The translations under genes and the position numbers were made by a program. From Lachnospiraceae bacterium (lineage in GTDB: Bacteria > Bacillota > Clostridia > Lachnospirales > Lachnospiraceae), in contig JAJQBS010000060.1 of assembly GCA_021203145.1 (NCBI GenBank), positions 1 through 32,038 on the forward strand: a stretch of 32,038 nt of DNA, read 5' to 3'. Position 1 is the stretch's first letter. Every line of letters starts with the position of its first letter. This document shows, one piece after another, positions 1-7,119 of this stretch. Under the pieces are notes generated by a model, which saw only the letters and a program-made list of their open reading frames with translations, ran no database searches and was not told the origin of the DNA.

Positions 1-589
1 CGCCCCAGCCGATTCCGCCGACGCCTTTTTCCCACTGCAGCTCCCACACGCCGAGCGCGCCGTAGGTATAACCACATCCTCCGCTTTGCATGATCAGGTA
101 AGCCAGCCGCCGCATCATGGCGGCCGTGATCGGCCGGGAGGAGTATTCGTTGGAAGTGGCGCCCTCGTAGTTTCCTTCACTTTCAAGCACCGGATGACCG
201 GCGTACCGCTCCCTGAATTCGGAATACATGGACTGCGCCATATCAAAATCGCCATGGCCGGCCTGACTCATCGCGAAGTCAAACCAGTCCTCTTTCTCAT
301 AGATCTGCGGGAACGGGCGGTCGCACGCCAGATGGGCGGACTGCAGGTTGTCATAGGCGTTCCAGCGCGCGCATTCCCTGGCAACCTCTTTCCAGAGCCT
401 GGTATTTTCTTCCAGGTCGCCCATATAGCCGGGCAGTTCGCCGGCCAGCGTCCATGCGACCGGATATGCGCCGTACCGCGCGGCCGTGTATTTTGCCATC
501 TTTTTGTAGCGCTCCACGCCGCCGACCGGCATGTCATATCCCCAGGCGTATCCGACCGCAATGAGCAGACCCTGGTCGGCCAGTGACAT
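1..589 (-). pseudogene. N-terminally truncated apiosidase-like (DUF4038) glycoside hydrolase remnant
   Basis: Read on the minus strand, an open frame runs from an ATG at 589-587 off the left edge of the window (about 196 codons seen). Its motifs fit the DUF4038/apiosidase-like barrel family: an LLIAVGYAWG strand, AGELPGYMG, EDWFDFAMSQAGHGDFD, HPVLESEGNYEG and a C-terminal GGCGYTYGALGVWE. In the family the first of these lies in the middle of the domain, after an N-terminal third containing the opening strands of the barrel. Here a TGA (592-590) sits immediately before the ATG and another in-frame stop follows at 604-602, with no recognisable missing N-terminus in any frame upstream. I therefore read it as a 5'-deleted remnant and not a working enzyme. 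The family acts on plant-type glycosides; the substrate here is unknown. The right-hand breakpoint near 590 abuts 150 bp of non-coding DNA before the Cas10-like gene. Confidence 0.72.
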
Positions 590-680
590 TCAGCAGCCAG
601 ATTACCCATAAACGCATTCTAAGCACTTATCCTTTATAAAAATAGATTACGGGAAGCTGATATTTTGTATCAACATAAGC

Positions 681-709
681 TTGTTAGGCGGAAGGATTGG
701 TGCTATTCT
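681..709 (+). promoter_or_regulatory. Putative sigma-A promoter upstream of the Cas10-like gene
   Basis: TTGTTA (681-686) and TATTCT (704-709) are separated by exactly 17 bp. This would start transcription near 716 and leave a leader of about 160 nt before the ATG at 879. It is a sequence match only. Confidence 0.4.
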
Positions 710-878
710 ATGATAAGCGAAGCCTGTCACTCCCCTCGTTATGAAACGGGCTGGATATGATATATTGAAAGTCGCACATGAAAAATCGGTACCGTTCTCG
801 ATCTGCTGCGCAAATCGGGACAATCTTCGCGAAGAAATGTTTTACGAAAAATACCATCAGAAACAAGAAGGAGAAGCT

Positions 879-1757
879 ATGGGGAAGAATCTTGTAATAG
901 TGGAGGTATCGCAGAAGCAGGCATATATTTTTTCCAGCAATAAGCTGAGGGACAATATCAGCCGCTCTGCCGTGATCGCCCACGTGACAAGTGCGGAGTA
1001 CTTCGGGGAAGCCGCTGCCGGTTACTATGAAAGAAAGCAGAATGAGGTGTACTGCGGGGGCGGGCATGCGATTTTGCAGTTTGATGACGCGGAACAGGCG
1101 AAAGGGTTTATCCGCGCGGTTACTTTAGACGTGAAAAAGAGGTTTCCGGGGTTGGAACTGTTCGCAACGATTCATGAGTGTGACCAGGAGCCGGCGGCAA
1201 AGGATATTTTCCTGTTGATTCAGAAGCTGGAGCGTAAAAAGTCCGTCCGCCGTGCTTCTTTTGCGCAGGGCAGCTTCGGCGTGGAGGCCACCGACTCGTC
1301 GACCCGCTCGGTAAAGGAGCCGAAGATCAATGGGAAGAAAGCAGTCGTTCCTTCCCTGGAAAAGGATTTCGGGGAGATCCCATCAGGATTCGCGAAGGCG
1401 TGGGAGTTTGAAAATCTGGGCGCGAGTAAAAATGAGTCAAGCTTTATCGCGGTCGTCCATGTCGATGGCAACGCGATGGGGAAGCGCGTGGAACAGATCC
1501 GGGAGAGATACGGAGACCACCCCTGGGCGGAATATAGTGACATTTTGAAACAGTTCAGCGAATCCATCGACCGTGATTTTAAGAGCACATTTGTGGAGCT
1601 TTGCCAGGTTGTGGCAGAAAAAATACACGATGGGAAGCTTGGGGAGATTGAGCTGAGAACGGCGCAGAATGGGGACTATTATTTCCCGGTCCGCCGTGTG
1701 ATTACGGAGGGCGATGATATCTGCTTTGTCACGGAAGGAAAATTATGGCAGCACTGA
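879..1757 (+). pseudogene. Orphan Cas10/Cmr2-like palm-domain protein, C-terminally truncated
   Basis: The frame stays open back to 741, but the start at 879 has AAGGAG at 868-873 with 5 nt spacing, giving 292 aa. The N-terminus (MGKNLVIVEVSQKQAYIFSS, then NKLRDNISRSAVIAH) resembles the opening of Cas10/Cmr2-type polymerase/cyclase proteins. Two palm signatures are visible: VHVDGNAMGKRVE (the metal-binding Asp and DG-N-MG of Cas10) and EGDDICFVTEG, which corresponds to the GGDD loop with the first Gly replaced by Glu. In type III systems Cas10 makes cyclic oligoadenylate and carries target-activated DNase activity; this protein has no HD domain. The frame stops a few residues after the GDD strand, where the second half of palm 2 and the C-terminal domain (usually several hundred residues in family members) should follow. 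No other cas gene or CRISPR array is in the window. It is probably a degraded member of a stand-alone Cas10-like family. Confidence 0.65.
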
Positions 1758-1951
1758 GCCGGGAGGAAAAAAGAGCCGAGAGTAAACTGGATGATGAAAC
1801 GCTTTCTGAAATACTTACCGCGTATTTTGAAATTCAGAGCCAGTGCAGGACTCCAGAGTGTCGGGTACAGGAGCTTGGAGACCGGGGGGAACTATGGGAC
1901 TATGATAGAATGAATGAAAAGCTTATCAACGCGGTAAAGCGATTTGCCTGA
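1745..1951 (+). CDS. Small hypothetical protein overlapping the end of the Cas10-like gene
   Basis: This 68-aa ORF starts inside the last codons of the Cas10-like frame. GAAGGA just upstream (1733-1739) could serve as a ribosome binding site. The product is highly charged and predicted helical: SREEKRAESKLDDETLSEIL, then two nearby cysteines in QSQCRTPECR, then ELGDRGELWDYDRMNEKL. I do not recognise it. It does not look like the missing part of Cas10, so a simple frameshift does not explain it. It could be a coupled small gene of the same system, or the start of a neighbouring gene joined here by the deletion that truncated Cas10. Confidence 0.4.
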   Translation: MAALSREEKRAESKLDDETLSEILTAYFEIQSQCRTPECRVQELGDRGELWDYDRMNEKLINAVKRFA

Positions 1952-2016
1952 GAACCACAGGGGTTTATCAATCTGCATCCCCGCGATAAAAAGATATGGA
2001 AGCAGTCGTTTTTCTG

Positions 2017-2025
2017 TGATATACT
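2017..2025 (+). promoter_or_regulatory. Extended -10 promoter for the esterase operon
   Basis: TGATATACT (2017-2025) is an extended -10 element (TG-N-TATACT) without a clear -35 box. It lies 32 bp before the TTG start and 18 bp before the AAGGAGGA ribosome binding site at 2043-2050. Confidence 0.4.
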
Positions 2026-2057
2026 GAATCAAATCAATATTCAAGGAGGAATTTCGA

Positions 2058-3224
2058 TTGATATCAAAACCGATGAAGACGATTCTCCATGCACTTTCTT
2101 ACAGCGACATGGAGCTGGAGTCGGCGAGACGGCTGGCGGATTTGAAAAAACTGGATCCGATCAGAATTTTTTGCAGGAAGCTGGACGCGGAGATTTATAA
2201 TGGGGATTATAAAATTCCGATCCGACTGTATTTTCCATCAGAAAAGGCTATGGAGGAGAGCAGCAGGTCGGAGGCAGAGAGCAGCAAATTGTCTGGAGAA
2301 ACTTCGGAGGATTCGACGAAGGATCCTGCCGGGAAAGCTTCCGGCGGGATTCTTCTTTTTTTCCACGGAGGAGGCTGGGTGACGGAGAGCGTTGAGAACT
2401 ACGACCGGGTCTGTGCACGAATGGCGGTTTCCACGGGCTGCCTGGTGATTTCAGTGGAATACCGGCTGGCTCCGGAGCATCATTTCCCGACAGGGCTGAT
2501 GGATTGCTATACGGCGGCGCGGGCACTGTACTGCGGCGAGCTTTCGCTCGTGGAGCCACATAAAGAAAATGAGCCCATGTCTGGTCGCCCCCGGCTGCAC
2601 AGAGAAAATGAGCCTCTGTCCGGTCGCCTCCGGCTGCAAAGGGAAAATGAGCCCCTGTCCGGCCGCCTCCGGCTGCACAGAGAAGCACTTCCCCTGTCGG
2701 AAGAGTTTTCTTTTTCCGATTTACAGGTAGATCCGAAGCAGATCACGGTGATCGGGGATAGTGCGGGCGGAAACCTTGCGGCCGCGCTTTGTCTGATGGC
2801 GCGGGATACCGGCGAGTTTCAGGTGGAGCGGCAGATCCTGATTTACCCCGCCCTCAATAACTGCTATACAGAGGAATCGCCGTTCCCTTCGGTTCGGGAG
2901 AATGGGGACAGTTATCTGCTGACTGCCAAAAAGATGCGGCACTATCTGGATCTGTACCAGAGCACGCCCGAAGACCGGAAGAATCCATATTTTGCCCCGA
3001 TCCTGGCGGAGGATCTGCAAAACATGCCGCGCACATTGATCCTGACGGCGGAGTATGACCCGCTGCGGGATGAGGGCGAGGCGTATGGAAGACGGCTTCT
3101 GGAGGCCGGGAATCAGGTGGAGGTTCATCGGATCCCGGAGGCGCTGCATGGGTTTTTCGCTCTGGGAATCAAATTTTTGCACGTGCAGGAGAGCTTTGAA
3201 TATATCAATCAGTTTTTGGCGTAG
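2058..3224 (+). CDS. Alpha/beta hydrolase (hormone-sensitive-lipase-like esterase) with internal 13-residue repeats
   Basis: I take the TTG at 2058 as start because AAGGAGGA ends 7 nt upstream; the next ATG (2073) would be 22 nt away. The product has 388 aa. Family marks are the oxyanion-hole HGGGW (103-107), the nucleophile elbow GDSAGG (Ser235), the acidic residue in EYDPLRDEG (Asp334) and the catalytic His in EALHGFF (His364), so the triad is complete. The reaction is probably hydrolysis of a small acyl ester; the substrate is unknown. Two stretches are unusual: a Ser/Glu-rich loop (about 65-95) before HGGGW, and residues about 169-212, where a 13-residue unit of the form RENEPLSGRLRLH is repeated three and a half times between the HHFP region and the Ser strand. 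The protein is otherwise intact. It is followed 26 bp later by the condensation-domain gene, so the two are probably cotranscribed. Confidence 0.85.
   Translation: MISKPMKTILHALSYSDMELESARRLADLKKLDPIRIFCRKLDAEIYNGDYKIPIRLYFPSEKAMEESSRSEAESSKLSGETSEDSTKDPAGKASGGILLFFHGGGWVTESVENYDRVCARMAVSTGCLVISVEYRLAPEHHFPTGLMDCYTAARALYCGELSLVEPHKENEPMSGRPRLHRENEPLSGRLRLQRENEPLSGRLRLHREALPLSEEFSFSDLQVDPKQITVIGDSAGGNLAAALCLMARDTGEFQVERQILIYPALNNCYTEESPFPSVRENGDSYLLTAKKMRHYLDLYQSTPEDRKNPYFAPILAEDLQNMPRTLILTAEYDPLRDEGEAYGRRLLEAGNQVEVHRIPEALHGFFALGIKFLHVQESFEYINQFLA
2562..2700 (+). repeat. 39-bp tandem repeat, 3.5 copies, in frame inside the esterase
   Basis: Units are 2562-2600, 2601-2639, 2640-2678 and a partial unit 2679-2700. 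They differ at a few positions and each encodes 13 residues (consensus RENEPLSGRLRLH). Because 39 is a multiple of 3, copy number can change without breaking the frame. Confidence 0.92.
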
Positions 3225-3250
3225 TATATAGCAGTGAGGATGGAGACAAC

Positions 3251-5068
3251 ATGTCAGATTTTGGATATTCACAGTGGAGAAAACTGGATAATGCCGGGCT
3301 TGCCTTTCCTGCGGCGGCCGGTGAAAGCAACAACCGGGTCTTTCGCTTTTACTGTCAGCTGAATGAAACCGTGGATGGAGACCTGCTGCAGAGCGCACTG
3401 GACGCGACGATGGAGAAATATCCGCTCTACCAGGCCGTACTGCGCAAGGGGCTGTTCTGGTTTTATCTGGAGAGGCGCGATATTCGTGCCATAGCGGTAA
3501 AGGAGCAGAAAGCCCCCTGTGGCAATCTGTATATCCGTGATAAAAAATCTCTGCTCTTTGAAGTCTCTTATTTTGAAAACCGGATTAATTTTGAAGTGTT
3601 CCACGCGCTGACGGACGGCACGGGCGCGATGCACTTTCTGGAGGAGCTGGTACGGAATTACCTGATACTCGCGCACCCGGACGTTTCTTTTCCGGAGCTG
3701 GTTCCGGATGAGGAGATTACCGGAAAGGAGCAGGAGGAGGACAGCTTCTCCCAGTATTATTCGGACCGGGGCAGGAAAGAGCGGGAGAGGAAGCATTTTG
3801 CCGTCCAGCTGAAGGGGGAGCGGCTTGCACAGGACGAGATGCGCATTACGGAGATTGAAATCCCCGTGCGGGAAATGCTCGCGAAGGCGCATGAATACGG
3901 GGTATCGATCACGGTACTGATTGCTTCCATGCTGCTGTTCGCAATCCACGACGAGGTGCCCACGAGCAGGCAGCACCGGCCGATTAAGCTGATGGTGCCG
4001 GTAAATCTGCGCAACTATTTTCCATCGCGGTCGATGGCGAACTTTTTCGGATGGATTGAGGTGGGCTATGTGTTCCGGGAGGACACTGTGTTTAAGGAAG
4101 TGCTCGCCGATGTGAAGGGACAGTTTGAACGGGAGCTGGAGAAAAAACGGCTTGCGGCGAGGCTGAATGCATGGGTCGGACTGGAAAAGCACCCCGTCCT
4201 GCGGGCGGTTCCGCTGGGCATCAAGCAGTTTGCCCTGGCGCTCGGGACGAACATCGGGTCGCGGAATGTCACCGCGGTCTGTTCGAACGTCGGCATTATC
4301 CGGATGCCCGGGGAGTACGCGCCTTATATTGACACCTTTCGATTGTTTTCAAGCACGGAGACAATGCAGCTGTGCTCCTGTACCTACGGCGACAAGCTGG
4401 AGATTGGGATCTCCTCAAAGCTTCCATCGGAGAGTATCCAGAGAAATTTCATGCGTTTGCTGAAAGAGGAGGAGGTTCCCTATGAAGAGCTAGAGCCGAA
4501 TTTTCCGGGCTATCGGAAAGAACGGCTGATGGAAGGAAAAACTCTTTTTTCTATTTTTACCTTCCTGTGTATCGCGGTGGCGGTGATCTGCGGCATGGTA
4601 AACGCCATGATATCGAATCAGCTGAGCTGGAGCTGGTTTGTGACGGCGGGGGTTTTTTCCATCTGGCTGGTGGCGTCCGTGGCTTACCGGAAACGAAGAA
4701 ACCTTTTGAAAAATGAGATGTGGCTGCTGCTGCTGATCTCCGTGATCGGAGTCTTATGGGACCGGTTTACCCGATGGCGGGGCTGGTCGGTCGATTTCCT
4801 GATCCCGGTGGCGTCGCTGGCTGTGCTCAGTTCGATCCCCGTGATTGCCCGGATCCAGCATCTGGAGCAGCAGGAGTACCTCTTTTACCTGGTACAGGCC
4901 TGTGCGTTCGGCCTGCTCCTGCCCCTTGTCCTTCTGCTGACTGGTGTTGTGAGACTGCCGTACGCATCGATATTGTGCGAGGGAGTCAGCTTCCTGGTTC
5001 TGGCCGGCCTGTTTCTCTTTCAAAAAAGGGCGACCACGCAGGAGCTGCAAAAAAAGTTCCGGATGTAA
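3251..5068 (+). CDS. Condensation/acyltransferase-like protein with C-terminal membrane domain (DUF6320-like)
   Basis: A 605-aa protein. The N-terminal part resembles alcohol acetyltransferase/condensation-fold enzymes: a WRKLDNAGLAFP start, a DATMEKYPLYQAVLRKG helix and the motif HALTDGTGA (His118, Asp122, Gly123), matching the HxxxDG active-site pattern. A second-half segment (SMANFFGWIEVGYVF, then VCSNVGIIRMPGEYAPYID) is typical of the same fold. From about residue 430 to the end there are at least four hydrophobic spans (for example SIFTFLCIAVAVICGMV) and a basic C-terminus, so the enzyme is membrane anchored. I recall this domain combination as DUF6320-containing proteins in Firmicutes. 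With the preceding esterase it suggests addition and removal of an acyl group on a membrane-associated metabolite; that is inference. The start has a GGATGGAG-like site upstream. Confidence 0.75.
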   Translation: MSDFGYSQWRKLDNAGLAFPAAAGESNNRVFRFYCQLNETVDGDLLQSALDATMEKYPLYQAVLRKGLFWFYLERRDIRAIAVKEQKAPCGNLYIRDKKSLLFEVSYFENRINFEVFHALTDGTGAMHFLEELVRNYLILAHPDVSFPELVPDEEITGKEQEEDSFSQYYSDRGRKERERKHFAVQLKGERLAQDEMRITEIEIPVREMLAKAHEYGVSITVLIASMLLFAIHDEVPTSRQHRPIKLMVPVNLRNYFPSRSMANFFGWIEVGYVFREDTVFKEVLADVKGQFERELEKKRLAARLNAWVGLEKHPVLRAVPLGIKQFALALGTNIGSRNVTAVCSNVGIIRMPGEYAPYIDTFRLFSSTETMQLCSCTYGDKLEIGISSKLPSESIQRNFMRLLKEEEVPYEELEPNFPGYRKERLMEGKTLFSIFTFLCIAVAVICGMVNAMISNQLSWSWFVTAGVFSIWLVASVAYRKRRNLLKNEMWLLLLISVIGVLWDRFTRWRGWSVDFLIPVASLAVLSSIPVIARIQHLEQQEYLFYLVQACAFGLLLPLVLLLTGVVRLPYASILCEGVSFLVLAGLFLFQKRATTQELQKKFRM

Positions 5069-5284
5069 GGACCTGTCGGAAAATAACGCATGCATCCAGC
5101 ACCGCCTGATCCGCGAATCGCAGGTTGTAAAAGCCTCGCCGCAGCTAAGAAGCTGCCGGGTCAGGCAATGTACCTGCACAAATGATTGCTAATTATTTAA
5201 CACTCACAAAATTGAACCGGAATGGGGAAATATTCGGTCATTATGCATAAAAAAAATGGTGAAAATTCTGTGAAAACATACCAA
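5069..5284. other. Intergenic stretch before the TRAP operon
   Basis: No gene is seen. It contains a 6-bp perfect hairpin (GCAGCT 5141-5146 / AGCTGC 5151-5156), possibly a degenerate copy of the dispersed repeat described at 16103, and an AT-rich stretch from about 5185 on. No convincing terminator for the upstream operon was found. Confidence 0.4.
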
Positions 5285-5313
5285 TTGATAAGCTAGTATA
5301 CCAGTGCTACAAT
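5285..5313 (+). promoter_or_regulatory. Promoter of the TRAP transporter operon
   Basis: TTGATA (5285-5290), 17-bp spacer, TACAAT (5308-5313). It lies 57 bp before the dctP start, which has its own AAGGAGG site. Confidence 0.65.
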
Positions 5314-5370
5314 AGTTTTGTTTATGGGGGCGCCCGGAATACGCAGATAAGAATAAGGAGGATATAAGTA

Positions 5371-6369
5371 ATGAAGAAAAAGTTTATGGCACTTGTACTC
5401 GGCATGTCAATGGTAATGTCCGCATCCATGATGGCTTCCGCAGCTGACGTCACACTGACGATGGCGGAGGTAAACCCGGCGGATACGATCGTAGGCCAGA
5501 TGGATCAGGCTTTTGCTGACAAGGTAGCGGAGCTTTCCGACGGCACCATTGAGATCAACATTATGTTCAGCGGTGTTCTCGGCGCAGAGGAGGATGTCCT
5601 TGACACCATGCTCGGCGGCGGCGGCACGATTGATATTTCCCGTATTTCCGCGTTTGCTCTGACCAGCTACGGCGGAGAGAAGTCCATGCTTCTGTCCCTG
5701 CCGTACACCTTTGAGAGCAGAGAGCATTTCTGGGCATTCGCTACCTCTGATCTTGCACAGGAATTCCTGCTTGAGCCGGTAGAGAACGGCACCGGCATCC
5801 GCGGCCTGTTCTACGGCGAGGAAGGCTTCCGCCATTTCTTTACAGTGGATGAGATATCCGGTATTGAGGATCTGGCCGGCATGAAGATCCGTGTTTCCAA
5901 TGACGCGATTATGAACGGCCTGGTTGAGGGTCTTGGCGCTTCTCCGACAGTTGTATCCTTCACAGAGCTGTACTCCGCACTGCAGACAGGCGTTGTTGAC
6001 GCGGCAGAGCAGCCGATCGCGAACTATCAGTCCAACGCGTTCCCGGAGGTTGCCCCGTATCTGATCCTTGACGGACATACCCTTGGCGCGGTTCAGGTCG
6101 TTATAACAGATGACGCGTGGAATTCCCTGACTGAGGAGCAGCAGGCGATCATCACAGAGGCTGGTGAGTATGCTTCCAATTATTGCCGTGAGATTTCCGA
6201 ATCTGCAGAGAATGAGGTTCTCGAAGAGCTCATCGCTGATGGCGTGACCGTGATTGAGGTGGACGACCTGACTCCGTGGCAGGAAGCGGTTGCTGACCTT
6301 GTCGCTGAGAATATCGTAGGCCAGGAAGACCTGTATCAGCAGCTTCTTGACTTCGCGGACGCTGAGTAA
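5371..6369 (+). CDS. dctP: TRAP transporter substrate-binding protein (DctP family)
   Basis: A 332-aa extracellular solute receptor of a tripartite ATP-independent periplasmic (TRAP) transporter. The signal peptide is clear: MKKK, a hydrophobic core and an ASA-like cleavage site (MMASAADV, about residue 25). There is no lipobox cysteine, which is unexpected for a Gram-positive receptor that has to stay near the membrane. The fold marks are LAGMKIRVSND, with the Arg that in the family pairs with a substrate carboxylate, and SFTELYSALQTGVVDAAEQP, the conserved helix and hinge region. The best-fitting substrate is a uronate, because uxaC, uxuB and a KDG-kinase-like gene follow downstream; this is inferred from context. 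AAGGAGG precedes the ATG. A stem-loop follows the gene, so it may be expressed more strongly than the permease genes behind it. Confidence 0.92.
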   Translation: MKKKFMALVLGMSMVMSASMMASAADVTLTMAEVNPADTIVGQMDQAFADKVAELSDGTIEINIMFSGVLGAEEDVLDTMLGGGGTIDISRISAFALTSYGGEKSMLLSLPYTFESREHFWAFATSDLAQEFLLEPVENGTGIRGLFYGEEGFRHFFTVDEISGIEDLAGMKIRVSNDAIMNGLVEGLGASPTVVSFTELYSALQTGVVDAAEQPIANYQSNAFPEVAPYLILDGHTLGAVQVVITDDAWNSLTEEQQAIITEAGEYASNYCREISESAENEVLEELIADGVTVIEVDDLTPWQEAVADLVAENIVGQEDLYQQLLDFADAE

Positions 6370-6406
6370 TCAAAAAAGGAAAGCAGAATTATTGTAACAG
6401 TTACTG

Positions 6407-6460
6407 GCATAAGGGGATTGTCCTGTTTCAAAAGAATATCCCCTTATGCTTCTTTTAAAT
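6407..6460 (+). terminator. Stem-loop between dctP and dctQ (attenuator/partial terminator)
   Basis: A perfect 12-bp inverted repeat (6407-6418 and 6438-6449, GCATAAGGGGAT and its complement) with a 19-nt loop, followed by a T-rich run at 6450-6457. Such structures between binding-protein and permease genes usually stabilise or over-represent the receptor mRNA. Confidence 0.75.
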
Positions 6461-6476
6461 AAGAGAGCGGCGCAAG

Positions 6477-6508
6477 GGTAAACGACCACCGTCGTTTACC
6501 TGTATAAT
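6477..6508 (+). promoter_or_regulatory. Operator palindrome overlapping an internal promoter before dctQ
   Basis: GGTAAACGAC (6477-6486) and GTCGTTTACC (6491-6500) form a perfect 10-bp inverted repeat with a 4-bp centre. A consensus -10 box, TATAAT (6503-6508), follows 2 bp later, so the palindrome occupies the spacer/-35 area, where a repressor would block RNA polymerase. A diverged version occurs before uxuB (11925-11949). It could also fold as a hairpin in read-through RNA. Confidence 0.5.
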
Positions 6509-6588
6509 CGTTTTGAGGGGCGATGGCGCCGGCCTGCGTTCCGTATCTTTTCCGGATATGGGACTGGGAAAAGGAGGGATTTTCTATT

Positions 6589-7119
6589 ATGGAAGCTTTC
6601 TTTCAGAAAGTAGATAAAATCAAACCTGTGTTTGATATTACATACAAGGTCGTATTGTTTATCTGCAAGATTCTGCTCGTCGGTGATATTCTGATCACGA
6701 GCATGAGTGTGGCAGGCAGATACGTTTCTTTCATTCCGGATCCGTCCTGGACGGAGGAGGTCGTGCTGACATTCATGGCATATATGGCGGTGCTGTCGGC
6801 AGCGATGGCGATCCGGAGAGGCGCGCATATCCGCATGACCGCGCTGGATAATTATCTTCCGAAGGCGGCAGTGCATGTGCTTGATTTTCTGGCAGATATC
6901 TGCGTCATGATCCTTGGAATCGTTATGCTGGTCGTCGGTATGAAATACGCGATGACGATCGGGTCAAAGGGCACGTATGTCAGCATGCCGTGGCTTTCCC
7001 GCTTCTGGCTGTATTTCCCGGTGCCGGTGGCCGGTATTGCCATGATCGTTTTTGAAATAGAGGTAATCTATAATCACGTGAAGACGCTCTGCGGATTCGG
7101 AGAGGAGGTAAAGGCATGA
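6589..7119 (+). CDS. dctQ: TRAP transporter small permease subunit (DctQ family)
   Basis: The frame is open from 6523, but GGAGGG at 6573-6578 points to the ATG at 6589, giving 176 aa beginning MEAFFQKVDKIKP. Four hydrophobic spans are visible, with the family-typical WTEEVVLTFMAYMAVL and the following AMAIRRGAHIRM segment between the second and third helices. It pairs with the large permease in the membrane. The stop overlaps the dctM start by 4 bp (ATGA), so the two subunits are translationally coupled. Confidence 0.9.
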   Translation: MEAFFQKVDKIKPVFDITYKVVLFICKILLVGDILITSMSVAGRYVSFIPDPSWTEEVVLTFMAYMAVLSAAMAIRRGAHIRMTALDNYLPKAAVHVLDFLADICVMILGIVMLVVGMKYAMTIGSKGTYVSMPWLSRFWLYFPVPVAGIAMIVFEIEVIYNHVKTLCGFGEEVKA

